The translations under genes and the position numbers were made by a program. The notes beneath the pieces are model-generated. The model ran no database searches, was not told the origin of the DNA, and saw nothing but the letters and a program-made list of their open reading frames with translations. 64,000 nt of DNA from Spirosoma pollinicola (GTDB lineage: Bacteria > Bacteroidota > Bacteroidia > Cytophagales > Spirosomataceae): contig NZ_CP025096.1 in assembly GCF_002831565.1 (NCBI RefSeq), positions 6,005,014-6,069,013 of the forward strand. Reading direction: 5' to 3'. This document shows positions 33,425-42,958 of this stretch, piece after piece. Position 1 is the first letter of the stretch; each line of letters opens with the position of its first letter.

Positions 33425-35131
33425 TTAATCGAAGCCGGTTAGCGACGTAGGGGGAGCCCAGAACCGATCATTTACGCTTTTGGCCAGCGTGGCCAATTGC
33501 AGCGATGTTGACTCCGAAACATCACCGTAACGCATCAGAATGAGCCGATAAATTTCGATTGTCCGATCGTCCTCGTTCAACGAAAACAACATTGGACATA
33601 CATGAATGGTATCGCTGGTTATGAATAGGAAGTAGCGATAATAACCCGTTACATTACGGTCGCAGCTACGTTCACACTCCAGCGTTACTGATGAGCCTAA
33701 CCGACTGTAGACCAAGTCATAAACTCGCCTGGCCTGTAGGATATTGGCGGCTGCTGTTCCGCCTAAATGGCTTGTCTGCAAATCCTGCCATTGCGATAGC
33801 ATACCTGGCCGGGTGTCGCTGGTTATGTTCTGGGCATTTCGATTCCACCGCTCAAGCTGAGCAAGCGACCGGCGAATGGGTGTAGCCTGCCGGTCATTGC
33901 AGTCATTGGTTTCATCGCGCGGGGCTGTTGTTGGCTGCGGTGTATTTGTGCCCACTTCCAGGCAGAAATTTTCGTAGGAGGCTGCATTGGTCAGTGCTTC
34001 CATGGTTGACTGCATCCGATAGTACCGATCACTCTGGTAAGCACGGTCAGTTATGTGCGTAACGCCAGTGAGGGTATGGGCCATCTCGTGGATGACGCTT
34101 ATTGCCTGCCAATTGGCAGATCCGTTGAAGAAGGCTGGACAGAAAACAAACAGATTACCCGTTACATACGCACCGGCAGCATTGCAACTGGTATCGGTTG
34201 TGGTGTGGCATTCGACCTGTAAATCGGGCCGGGAAAGGATCTCGCTGTCAATCCGGCCAAATATTCGACGAACACGGCCTGCTGTTTCAGCCGTAGAGGA
34301 ATGGAAATGGCGTTCCAGCGCAGCCTGAACACCGGGTTCACGCGCAGGGCTGCCAATAAACGTGTCGAGCCGCCGAATCGTGGCGCGTAGCCAGGTTGTG
34401 GCCTGCCTGACAGCGGGTTCAATCTGATGGTGCTGATCGAACGAGCAGGCTCCCGGTACATTGTCGACAGTAGCTGTTGGCTCCCGCTGTATTCTCTTGC
34501 GTTGTATTCCCGCGTTTTGCTGTACCACGTGCGTTAGTTCGTGCGCCAGCAACTGCTTTCCCGCCCGACTGTCGGGGGCATATTGACCGTTGTTGAAATA
34601 CACATCGTTCCCATAAGTAAAGGCATGGGCATTTAACTGGCGGCTGAGCTGTACGGCCTTCGCATCGGTATGCAGCCGGACATTAGAAAAGTCGGCACTC
34701 AGCGCATTCTCCATAAAACCGCGCGTTTGATTTGGTAAAGGCGAACCTCCACTTCTGCCGCTCGTTAGCTGATAGCTTACATCGGCACTGGCGGTCGTTT
34801 CGGTATTGCTGCTTTCTTTTCGTTGTATTTTTTTTTCTTCTTCCTCACAGTGTGCGCATTTGCGCTGGATGGTGGCTGGTGATACGGAAGCCAGCGATGG
34901 AGAAGAAATTGAGGCTGGGTCATTCATCGTCATAACCCGGCTGGCCATGGCATCGGCTTCCTGTTCATAGGCATCGTTGGAGGCACCAACGACTAGCTTG
35001 GGCTGCACGGTAACGGGCGAAAAAAACAGGGACGAGGCTGCTTCATCAAAGAAGCTCCTGTTTGTTCGGGTTGGCGAAGCAGCCTGAGAGCCATTCGCTT
35101 CGCGCGGGGAGGTATTTGGAGACGTTCTCAT
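33425..35131 (-). CDS. eCIS-core (DUF4157) protein with M35-like metalloprotease domain
   Basis: 568 residues. An unstructured start is followed by IQRKCAHCEEEEKKIQRK, a cysteine pair often seen in such cargo. The DUF4157 domain (about 120-205) has FMENALSADFSNVRLHTDAKAVQLSRQL and HELTH (197-201). The C-terminal half is a second zincin: VIHEMAHTLTG (HEMAH 348-352) followed by ITDRAY and ALTNAASYENFC. The His-Glu-x-x-His plus DxAY and NAxSY pattern resembles deuterolysin/aspzincin (M35) proteases. DUF4157 is the hallmark of eCIS-linked toxins, so this is a likely proteolytic payload. An 80-bp AT-rich gap upstream may hold a promoter. No signal peptide. Confidence 0.85.
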   Translation of the reverse strand: MRTSPNTSPREANGSQAASPTRTNRSFFDEAASSLFFSPVTVQPKLVVGASNDAYEQEADAMASRVMTMNDPASISSPSLASVSPATIQRKCAHCEEEEKKIQRKESSNTETTASADVSYQLTSGRSGGSPLPNQTRGFMENALSADFSNVRLHTDAKAVQLSRQLNAHAFTYGNDVYFNNGQYAPDSRAGKQLLAHELTHVVQQNAGIQRKRIQREPTATVDNVPGACSFDQHHQIEPAVRQATTWLRATIRRLDTFIGSPAREPGVQAALERHFHSSTAETAGRVRRIFGRIDSEILSRPDLQVECHTTTDTSCNAAGAYVTGNLFVFCPAFFNGSANWQAISVIHEMAHTLTGVTHITDRAYQSDRYYRMQSTMEALTNAASYENFCLEVGTNTPQPTTAPRDETNDCNDRQATPIRRSLAQLERWNRNAQNITSDTRPGMLSQWQDLQTSHLGGTAAANILQARRVYDLVYSRLGSSVTLECERSCDRNVTGYYRYFLFITSDTIHVCPMLFSLNEDDRTIEIYRLILMRYGDVSESTSLQLATLAKSVNDRFWAPPTSLTGFD

Positions 35132-35211
35132 AACAACCGATGGGAAATGAAGCTAAAACTACGGTTTAGAATTGATGTATTTTACCGTATAAATACTTGA
35201 TATAGTAAACG

Positions 35212-36372
35212 TTACCTATAATTCGACTCGCGGCCTATATCTTTTTCAGGAACTAGTAAGTGATATACGGGTGGACTGTGTACCAGTTGATGCGTTTGAT
35301 TTTTGAGACGTAACTGTAAAATGATACCGGATAATGCCTGTGCTTCCGATTGGCTAATAGAACCCTGCTTGCAGGACAACGAAAACAGGCGCCAATCGGC
35401 CAGTTTCTCAACAACCGTCTGGCCTGATAGCTGATAACCCAGCGATGTTGTCCAGACCTTGACCACTGCCGGGGTTGGCCGTTGTACCTGCATATCCAGA
35501 TGCGAGAGGATGTCAGCTATTTCGCGTACGTGGTGGGGGTTTCGAAGTGCCATAGTCTGATTTCCAGCAATAGACGAGTACAGGCGTAACACGACCATTA
35601 ACAGGAGCAGGCCGGTTAAAATCAGCCAGTGCCAGGTATGAAATGCCAACTGGCCAAGCCCTTCGTAAAGCAAAACCACCAGCATAAGCAACAAGGTTGT
35701 CCATTGAGCTTCAGAAAAACCACGTCGATAGGGCCGGTCGGGGTCACCCCGAAAAAATTCGAGTAAAAAGCGGATGGTGCCGTACGAAAACGTGTACCAG
35801 CCTAATACGGTGCCGGTTGGTTGTTGAGCCAGAAATAACCAGGCGCCAATACCTGTGATTAGAAATACGCAGACCGATTCGACCAGTTGAATGGGAAATA
35901 ACCTAATGCCGACGTAGTGAGCTGTAAATCCGGCTTTTCGGTGCTCATCGCCGTAGATAACACTAATCGGGTGGTAGGGGCGACCGTGGCAACAACCCGC
36001 ATTCAAACAGCCCAATCGCCCAAATGCCAGAAAGGTGCCAATACCCAGAAGTGTAATTTCCAGAAATGGAACAACCGGCTGGTGGAGTACCCATCGCAAG
36101 ACCAGCGCCGAGACTGTCATGATGGCTATTTCGTGGTGATAATAGATCAGCTCTTCGTGTCCGGTTATGATTTTGTGCAGAAACGCCAGGACAAAAAACG
36201 TGAGGGCACTAACCAGACACAATACCACCATCGCCCAGAGCGGCAGGCCAGTTTGCCACGCCAGACAGAACCCCAGCCCAACCCCAACCACATAGCCAAT
36301 TGTGCCTAGGAAGAGGAAGGTCGGGATGGCGCGACCGAACAGATGAAGCGTCAAAATGCCTTTGTAGTGCAT
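35212..36372 (-). CDS. Lgt-like (prolipoprotein diacylglyceryl transferase family) membrane protein
   Basis: 386 residues with about 7 hydrophobic helices in the first 265 residues. GRLGCLNAGCCHGRPYH (119-135) is an Lgt-type motif without the canonical GRxGNFxN wording. PIQLVESVCVF and TIRFLLEFFRGD match conserved helices of the family. A soluble C-terminal tail (about 270-386) is an addition relative to true Lgt. Lgt transfers diacylglycerol to lipoprotein cysteines; proteins of this subfamily with GCCHG may act on other acceptors. It is embedded in the eCIS cluster, 4 bp after the unknown gene, so it may modify or anchor a particle component. The substrate is unknown. Confidence 0.78.
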   Translation of the reverse strand: MHYKGILTLHLFGRAIPTFLFLGTIGYVVGVGLGFCLAWQTGLPLWAMVVLCLVSALTFFVLAFLHKIITGHEELIYYHHEIAIMTVSALVLRWVLHQPVVPFLEITLLGIGTFLAFGRLGCLNAGCCHGRPYHPISVIYGDEHRKAGFTAHYVGIRLFPIQLVESVCVFLITGIGAWLFLAQQPTGTVLGWYTFSYGTIRFLLEFFRGDPDRPYRRGFSEAQWTTLLLMLVVLLYEGLGQLAFHTWHWLILTGLLLLMVVLRLYSSIAGNQTMALRNPHHVREIADILSHLDMQVQRPTPAVVKVWTTSLGYQLSGQTVVEKLADWRLFSLSCKQGSISQSEAQALSGIILQLRLKNQTHQLVHSPPVYHLLVPEKDIGRESNYR

Positions 36373-36376
36373 AGGA

Positions 36377-37582
36377 TCAGGTGAATTTTGCGTTCATGAT
36401 CCTGAGGTGAATACCATCTTCGCGGGCGACATCCAGCCGGATACGCTGGCCGTTCAGGCGACTGAAAACGGAACCGGCAGCCGTTGCATGGGCGTTAATG
36501 AATACGGATTCAACGGACGCCATCCAGGCAAACTCAGCCGTTGGGTTCTGGTTGAACCACTCCAGCGCAAAAGGTAAATCGACAACCTGATCCGTTGCCA
36601 ACGTGCCGAAAATCTGCTGGCGTTCGTCGCTTTGGTAATAGTCAAGTAACCGGACTATGTTTCGGTAATAAGCAGTTAAGTCAACAAAAGACTGATTCTC
36701 CAGAAAGGCCAGCCACTCTTTATACAGGTTGAGATCAAAAAAGCCGTAGTAGTCCAAATCCAGAAAAAGGAACCGTTTGTTTGCGGCAATGGCTGCTTCA
36801 TCTGTGTCGGTAGACATGTCCAGTGCTTCCTTCAGTTGTTTATCCAGTTGTTTCAGGACAGCGTCGTTGACGGCGGGGTTTGGCGATTCGGTGGGTTCTT
36901 CGATCGTTGGATTTTGCAGGTAGAGGTTGTAAAACTGAAGCAGATTCGAACAACCCCATTGTTCGAGCCAGTACAGTTTCATGGTTTTTTGTTGCGTAGA
37001 CAGCAGCCCGGACTCAGCTAGTTCGCTTCGTAAAAGGCTCGGAATCGTTTCTGCCTGATCATTGGCTTTTAACCGGTATTCTGCCAATTTATGATCCAGT
37101 TGACGAATCGTCTGCTTTTCCGAAAACAACAGATTGGATGTCATGTTGGGGTATTCGGCTAAGGGGAATTTTCGAAATAACCAGGTGGGGTCGGTTACTT
37201 TTGACTCTGTTTTTAACCGATGAGCATACGAGGCTACCTTCACCAGCGTGGCATGTGGAACATAGCAGGGTTCAGGATTCCAGGCTTGATTGAGTACGTA
37301 GATTGGTTCCTGTGCTATAGCTTTGGCATACTGCATCCAGAATGCCAGACCCGTTGATAGCTCGTTTCCCGTTGCTTTGTAAAAACTAAAACCCTGAATT
37401 GAGAAGTTTTTCTGTTGCTGAAGGGCGTCGGCAATGGCAGGCATATAAGCCGGATCATTAACTAGACCGATAAACGTATTTACGGGCTGAAAAGCGGGAT
37501 CGCCGGTCAGGAGCCCCTTATTGCCCAGGTTTTCCGTAACTGTAAATGAGATATTGTCGATTTGGATCGGTTGCTCGTTCAT
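36377..37582 (-). CDS. Unknown eCIS-associated protein
   Basis: 401 residues from the ATG at 37582; earlier starts at 37606 (ATG) and 37612 (TTG) would overlap the giant DUF4157 gene. No domain is recognised. The N-terminus reads MNEQPIQIDNISFTVTENLGNKG, followed by a mixed helical and Trp/Tyr-rich middle (LNQAWNPEPCYVPHATLVKVASYAHR; LYWLEQWGCSNLLQFYNLYL). The C-terminal half is rich in aromatic residues (FLDLDYYGFFDLNLYKEWLAFLE). The end ILRIMNAKFT-like strand (HLRIMNAKFT) could be an immunoglobulin-like edge. No signal peptide. Placement directly after the 1734-residue protein suggests a chaperone, immunity or accessory role for it. Cannot be decided. Confidence 0.7.
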   Translation of the reverse strand: MNEQPIQIDNISFTVTENLGNKGLLTGDPAFQPVNTFIGLVNDPAYMPAIADALQQQKNFSIQGFSFYKATGNELSTGLAFWMQYAKAIAQEPIYVLNQAWNPEPCYVPHATLVKVASYAHRLKTESKVTDPTWLFRKFPLAEYPNMTSNLLFSEKQTIRQLDHKLAEYRLKANDQAETIPSLLRSELAESGLLSTQQKTMKLYWLEQWGCSNLLQFYNLYLQNPTIEEPTESPNPAVNDAVLKQLDKQLKEALDMSTDTDEAAIAANKRFLFLDLDYYGFFDLNLYKEWLAFLENQSFVDLTAYYRNIVRLLDYYQSDERQQIFGTLATDQVVDLPFALEWFNQNPTAEFAWMASVESVFINAHATAAGSVFSRLNGQRIRLDVAREDGIHLRIMNAKFT

Positions 37583-37586
37583 CACG

Positions 37587-40500
37587 CTAAGGAATCGTTT
37601 TGGCATCGACAAAGATAGAATTTATGGATAAGGAGTTGGCCGTGGCTCCGTCGTAGTTGTAATAGCCCATGTAGGTTACACCTTTGAACTGATGCGTAAA
37701 CAGAGTTCCACTTTGGGGCGTAGTAACTTTGCCGGCGATCTGGCTGCTGTAATAATCCGCAAAAGCACGCTCTGCCTGGGGTAGAAACGCCTGTAAATCA
37801 TCAACGGCGCTCTTGGGTACCTCACTAACGACCCAGTAGGATGGATCGTAATGCGTACCTGCAACGGGCTTGGCCGTGGCCCCTCCCGACACGGGCGTTG
37901 GGCGGGGGGCGGTGGCTTTATTGACCCCCTCTTTAGCCATATACTGCCGATAGCGCCGGGCCGTAGGACCATAGGGTAACCCCATGGCACTGCCTTCGCG
38001 AACAACGAAGAAACGGGACTCCCCACTGGCATTCACTGCCTCCAGAAAGGTAATCTGGTGCCCGCCCGAAATGCCGCTACCGACAAAACTGCTGGGGCTG
38101 GCTGTCGTGTTCTGGGGCGCTACAATATGCTCAATCACGATTGGTGTAACAACCCGTCGGCCATTCGGTAACAGTTGCGACACCGGCAGGTTGGCCAGTT
38201 GTTGACCCAGGCGTTGAAAACGCCATTCGGATTCAATCAATCGGGCAAATCCCGCGTCGGCTTCAACGCGTTGCAGGGCACTCAACAGATCACGGAAACG
38301 AACTTCGGTAATTTCCGGAGTAAAGCCCATATTATTCATCAACCGCAGAAAACGGTCGCGGGCATAGGCTACCGCATTGGCACTCTGCATGGCCTTGTAG
38401 TTGAACAGCAGTTCTCGAACCGATGCCACATCGTGCGATGTTATCTCGACGCTGGTACCCACCACGACCGCCCGGAACTTACTCGACTGGGTTTGGGATT
38501 CGATGTTCTGACGCAGTTTGGCTGCATCGTAGGTTGTGCCTTTGCTCTCGCCAGTCAGGCTGTGGTTGTTAAGCACAATGTCGGCTATTTCGTCCAGTTC
38601 ATGCCCGAGCAATAGATTAAGGTCTTCAGAACGGGCCCGGCTACCTGTTCCGGTGGGCTGCTGGACAAGTACGTGAGGGTCAATTTCTACGGTTGCCGTC
38701 CAGCGCCCTGCTGTTGTGCCGCTTCCTTTCTCATACTTGAGCACGAAACTCGCCGGGCCTGTTTCGGCCCCGTGTGTTGGTGTGGTGGGGCGGGAACTTC
38801 CGGCGATATCCAGATTCTCCCCTTTCGGTACAACGGTCACTTCTACATTGACGCCCCCCTTAGTACCCCGTACCGGTACAGAAAGGTCGTAAAATGTATT
38901 CTTGCCGCTGTGCGATAACGTACTGCCATGAAGCCGGGTGGCCAGTTCCGGAATTATAACGCCCCTGGCATTGGTGATAAGGCTGAATAGTTCGCCTATA
39001 GTTCTGAAATTCTTACTTTCTCCCAGGGGGTATACATCCCTCCCCTTAACACCACCGGTAATACCACTTGCTTTACCCTGACTGATTTGCTGGGCGAGCA
39101 AGGCTACTTCGCTTGCCGGGCGGTCTTTTAAATTCCGTAGTGTAGTCTCATCGGCCTGATTCAGCGCAATCACCTCATCGGGCGTGAGCCCTTTGATCTG
39201 GCCCTCTGTTAAGAATTCACGCAGGCGACTTTTGCTGATACCTTGTTCCTGTACCGTGAAGAAATGCACGACCAACTCGTTGGGGGGCATTTTTCTTACC
39301 TGTTCGAGGTTAAAGGTCGGATCGCTTTTTCGCAGCGCATCAATCATGTCGAGCTGCGTACCCCGGTCGAGCGTAATCAGTTTGTCGCCTTTGACCTGCT
39401 GACGGAAGAAATCGGATTTACGGAAACCTCCCTGGAACAGATCGTGGTTGGCGGCAAAAAACATCAGTCCGTTCACCGTTAATGACCCGATCGTGGAAAT
39501 GATGGCATTCAGTTTCTGGGTTTCATCCATCGTTGGATCAGCCCGGATTGCCTGGATGGTCCGAATGGCTTCGTAGGTAGCGAAAACAAGTGTGCCTGCA
39601 TCAATGGCCAGCGACGATATGACCATCCAGTTGCCCATGCGATACATAAATGGTCGGGCGACTGCCAGCCCCGCCGTCCGAAGTGTCGACCCGCTGATGC
39701 CGAGCATAGACGTAACAATGCCAATGCCTTCCAGCACATTGCGTGAGTCGGTGGCCGCAATGCCAACATGAATATTCTCGGCGATAGCAATGACCCCGCG
39801 CGCAATAGAAGCGGCAGCAATAGCAATTCCCAGGGCTTTGGTAAGGCCGGTTGGCTCGGGTATCAGGAGCAAGAGCCCGGCCACAACCATGCCGCCAACC
39901 ATCAGAATCCGGTCAATCCACACTTTGGCATGGTTCCAGGGATTGTTGGTCGCAAATTTATTGTTGACAATGAAACCCGCCGGAGCATAACTGTGGATCA
40001 GTGTACAATCCCGTGGGTAGGGGTGCGACAAACCGCCCCAGCTCGAAAAGGCTTTAACAATGGCCGCTTGGGCTGTTGATGCGGTGCCATCAAATTCATA
40101 CACATCCGCACTGGTCATGTCGATCAGGGTAGCGGTCCAACCGGAAGCCGTCCCTTCAAGCAATAGGTAAACACTAAGCGGCTGTAATTCGCCGGTCTGG
40201 TGAACCAGTAACCCCGCCGGAACCGGCCGTGCATACTTCACGCCGGTTGGTAGCGTGGTAATATTGTCGGGGAGTGGCTGGGTGGCCGAGACGTTACCGG
40301 CGTTTTTGTCAAAACGCTCCAGGCGTTTTTCCTGCATTTTCCGCCGTTCCTTGAAATAATCACTGCTGGTACCTCCTTTCGACTCGCTCGTTTTCAGCGA
40401 TGTAATGGATGTTTCAACACTTCGACGGGCTTGCGAAATGTCAGGGTATTGATCAAGTGGAACTTTGGCCAGATTTTGCTGTAAGGCTCGTTCGGCTACA

Positions 40501-42791
40501 GTATCGGCCTTTTCAACATTAATCCGACTATCTTTTACCAGAAAGGGATTTGGGTCTCGATAAACGACGGTTGGGCCCAAAACGGGATGCATACGCTTAA
40601 TAGGCTCGCCCGTTGTTCCACTATTGATTCGATAAACGGCCGCCCTTAGCGTTTTGACGCCGACGCCGTCAACATTATGATCCACCAGAATAGGTTGATC
40701 GGCCTGAAAAAGCTGCCCATCAAGAAACCAGTCGACCATGTACTGTGAATAAGGGGGTGCCCAATTGGTTAGATGTGCCCGTACATTGGTACCACTAACC
40801 AGATTTGAATTTTCAACCTGAACGCCCAGTTCAGTAGGCTCGAAACGGGCTATTCGAATCGTGTTGGTACGCAGGTAATACACATAGTGATCGGTGTCGT
40901 TACCAAAATAAACATACGTGGCCACCTGAAAATCAGCGGCTTTTTCCAGATTTGGGTCATGGCTCAGGGCAAACCAGGTCGCATCGTCAAAGCTGAACTG
41001 TGTGCCACGCATGGGAGCGGGATAGCTCGACAGGCCCGTCATGAAGTTGTTGTCCATTAACGGAAAGAGCCGTCCATTGAGTTGATAAACCCAGCGTACT
41101 TTGACTTGCGTGTTGGGTGGAATGTAGTTTAGGTTCAGGAAGAAATTGACCCGCTCTCCGATCTGAATGCTGGGATTTTCGGCGGTTCGAGCCGGGGTCA
41201 TGAGCAGGCTGGCCTTCATTTGCAGGAAGTCTACCTGACCTCCTGACATAATCTGGCGGTTAATGTCCTCATCGGGTATGGCTACGCCCAGTTCTCTCAG
41301 GGTTCGTATCCCTTCTGCAATCTGATTGTTTATCTTGTCCAGTTCCTTAAAATCATCCGGGTTCCCTTTCAGAATAATCTCCGCTTTTCTGGAATACAGT
41401 TTACGCAGTTCGGGAACGATAGATGACTGGGTCTTTACGTCAGCTTCCGGAGGCTCTACCATCGAGGGCTGGCCCAACGCCTTTTCGAAATCGGTTCGGG
41501 TAGGGGTTTTGCACCGCTGCAACTGTAAACCCGACTTTAGGCGTGGTAACGCGTTCTTCGACAGGTCTTTTAAAAACCCATACGTTTTCCCCCAAAGCCC
41601 GGCCACAGCACCTACAGCCGAATTATCGGCATCGGTTTCCAGTGCGTTATAGGCTTCCCCTTTAGGCTGGGTTTCCACCTGGCTGCTTCGTTGCTGTACT
41701 ACGTGCGCCAGCTCATGGGCCAGCAGCGCATCGCCAATCAAGGTGCCGGGTTGATAGGCACCGGCTCTAAAGGCAACATCGGACCCAACCGTAAAGGCTC
41801 GTGCCTGCAGCTGATCTGAAAGCGCACTGGCCCTGGCATCGGTATGTACTTTCACGTCCGAAAAGCTTGTCCCAAACGCCCCTTCCATACGTGTTCGGGT
41901 ACTACCATCGAGCGATGAGCCTGTTTTTAACTGGGCCTGAATTTGAGCCGGATTTGCTGGTGCAGGAGACTGACCGTTGGTTGCTTTTCGCTGAACAGGC
42001 ATCATTCCCGGCTGGCTTGAGTTGACCAGTGCGCGAAGTACAGTATCCAGTCCGTCGGGAATTTCAGTGATTTGCTGCGTGCGTACCCACGTGTTAACGG
42101 CCCGTTTAATGCGGGCAACTATGGGTGGCAGGTAGTCCTGTGCGCTGGTGGCCGAAGCGGCTTCGGGCTGGTATTTTTGAATTGACTCTTCCAGCGTGTA
42201 GGCCGACTGTGACCGGAAGTACGCAAAAAAATAGGTCAGGTAAGGGCATCCTTCCGTGCTCCAGCTCGTATGGGCCAGTTCCGCTTCGGTAGCACTGCAC
42301 ACCTGGACGAATAGCTCATCCAGAAAGGCCGTTTTGGTGATCTGGGTAGCCAGGGCAGGGGATAGATCATCGTCGACAATAAAACCGGGAACCTCCTGAA
42401 TCGGGCCGCTCGCCAGCGCCAGCGTGGAGGTCCCATCCGTCGACATCGCATCGTTGGGTGGAGGTGGGTCGGAGGGTATATCTGCCAGTTTCTGTATGAC
42501 GGCATTCCTGTCCGGTCCTGGGTGTTCGTCCTCATCCTGCCCTCCGTCTTCGGATTGACGCTGAACGACCGGTGCTAACGGCACTGGTGTTGGATCTGGC
42601 TCCGGCGAAGGCTGTAGCTCGTCGGACTCATTTTCCGAACCCTGTGAGTCGGGTTGGCGCTGAACGGCTATCGACTCCGAAACGGGGGTTTCTGACGCTA
42701 CAGGCTGGGGTGGAAAAAAAAGATCTCCCTCCGGCTGACTGGTCAGTGGAGAACGGCTGGAGGCTGTTTTTTTATCAGGAACCTGTTTCAT
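37587..42791 (-). CDS. Giant eCIS-core (DUF4157) protein, 1734 residues, putative payload
   Basis: The first 280 residues are disordered, with acidic and Pro-rich tracts and three (V)QR(Q/K) motifs. DUF4157 spans about 290-370: MEGAFGTSFSDVKVHTDARASALSDQLQARAF, then HELAH at 359-363. Beta-rich domains follow (about 520-900). A long hydrophobic region (about 960-1085: GGMVVAGLLLLIPEPTG, ALGIAIAAASIARGVIAIA, MVISSLAIDAGTLVFATYEAI) could be a pore or translocation segment. The C-terminal 650 residues hold a DPHVLVQQ ... LLLGHELDEIADI stretch and further soluble domains with no recognised toxin fold. It lies in the cargo position of the locus. The role as injected toxin is inferred from DUF4157 and context. 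Confidence 0.78.
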   Translation of the reverse strand: MKQVPDKKTASSRSPLTSQPEGDLFFPPQPVASETPVSESIAVQRQPDSQGSENESDELQPSPEPDPTPVPLAPVVQRQSEDGGQDEDEHPGPDRNAVIQKLADIPSDPPPPNDAMSTDGTSTLALASGPIQEVPGFIVDDDLSPALATQITKTAFLDELFVQVCSATEAELAHTSWSTEGCPYLTYFFAYFRSQSAYTLEESIQKYQPEAASATSAQDYLPPIVARIKRAVNTWVRTQQITEIPDGLDTVLRALVNSSQPGMMPVQRKATNGQSPAPANPAQIQAQLKTGSSLDGSTRTRMEGAFGTSFSDVKVHTDARASALSDQLQARAFTVGSDVAFRAGAYQPGTLIGDALLAHELAHVVQQRSSQVETQPKGEAYNALETDADNSAVGAVAGLWGKTYGFLKDLSKNALPRLKSGLQLQRCKTPTRTDFEKALGQPSMVEPPEADVKTQSSIVPELRKLYSRKAEIILKGNPDDFKELDKINNQIAEGIRTLRELGVAIPDEDINRQIMSGGQVDFLQMKASLLMTPARTAENPSIQIGERVNFFLNLNYIPPNTQVKVRWVYQLNGRLFPLMDNNFMTGLSSYPAPMRGTQFSFDDATWFALSHDPNLEKAADFQVATYVYFGNDTDHYVYYLRTNTIRIARFEPTELGVQVENSNLVSGTNVRAHLTNWAPPYSQYMVDWFLDGQLFQADQPILVDHNVDGVGVKTLRAAVYRINSGTTGEPIKRMHPVLGPTVVYRDPNPFLVKDSRINVEKADTVAERALQQNLAKVPLDQYPDISQARRSVETSITSLKTSESKGGTSSDYFKERRKMQEKRLERFDKNAGNVSATQPLPDNITTLPTGVKYARPVPAGLLVHQTGELQPLSVYLLLEGTASGWTATLIDMTSADVYEFDGTASTAQAAIVKAFSSWGGLSHPYPRDCTLIHSYAPAGFIVNNKFATNNPWNHAKVWIDRILMVGGMVVAGLLLLIPEPTGLTKALGIAIAAASIARGVIAIAENIHVGIAATDSRNVLEGIGIVTSMLGISGSTLRTAGLAVARPFMYRMGNWMVISSLAIDAGTLVFATYEAIRTIQAIRADPTMDETQKLNAIISTIGSLTVNGLMFFAANHDLFQGGFRKSDFFRQQVKGDKLITLDRGTQLDMIDALRKSDPTFNLEQVRKMPPNELVVHFFTVQEQGISKSRLREFLTEGQIKGLTPDEVIALNQADETTLRNLKDRPASEVALLAQQISQGKASGITGGVKGRDVYPLGESKNFRTIGELFSLITNARGVIIPELATRLHGSTLSHSGKNTFYDLSVPVRGTKGGVNVEVTVVPKGENLDIAGSSRPTTPTHGAETGPASFVLKYEKGSGTTAGRWTATVEIDPHVLVQQPTGTGSRARSEDLNLLLGHELDEIADIVLNNHSLTGESKGTTYDAAKLRQNIESQTQSSKFRAVVVGTSVEITSHDVASVRELLFNYKAMQSANAVAYARDRFLRLMNNMGFTPEITEVRFRDLLSALQRVEADAGFARLIESEWRFQRLGQQLANLPVSQLLPNGRRVVTPIVIEHIVAPQNTTASPSSFVGSGISGGHQITFLEAVNASGESRFFVVREGSAMGLPYGPTARRYRQYMAKEGVNKATAPRPTPVSGGATAKPVAGTHYDPSYWVVSEVPKSAVDDLQAFLPQAERAFADYYSSQIAGKVTTPQSGTLFTHQFKGVTYMGYYNYDGATANSLSINSIFVDAKTIP

Positions 42792-42868
42792 AAGAAACCA
42801 CTCAAACCATGAAGTCGATAGCCGAACGAAGCTAAAATTGGTCAGGTACTAGTGCTTGCTGATTTTGC

Positions 42869-42923
42869 ACACATCCCAACCGGCAGTGCTTTCCTGGCAG
42901 AAGGCATATCGGTTGGGATGTGT
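42869..42923. terminator. Hairpin between the giant DUF4157 gene and the vWA gene
   Basis: ACACATCCCAACCG (42869-42882) and CGGTTGGGATGTGT (42910-42923) are a perfect 14-bp pair around 27 nt that hold a second small palindrome (GCCAGGAAAGC type). No T-tract follows on either strand, so a terminator role for the upstream eCIS transcript is plausible but unproven. Confidence 0.55.
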
Positions 42924-42958
42924 TGAATAGGTGTTTTCCGAGCTTGTTAGTCACTCCA

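Noticed and set aside
35212-36372. True housekeeping lgt
   Set aside because: The GRLGCLNAGCCHG motif departs from the canonical Lgt signature and the gene has a C-terminal extension and an eCIS neighbourhood, so I annotate it only as Lgt-like.
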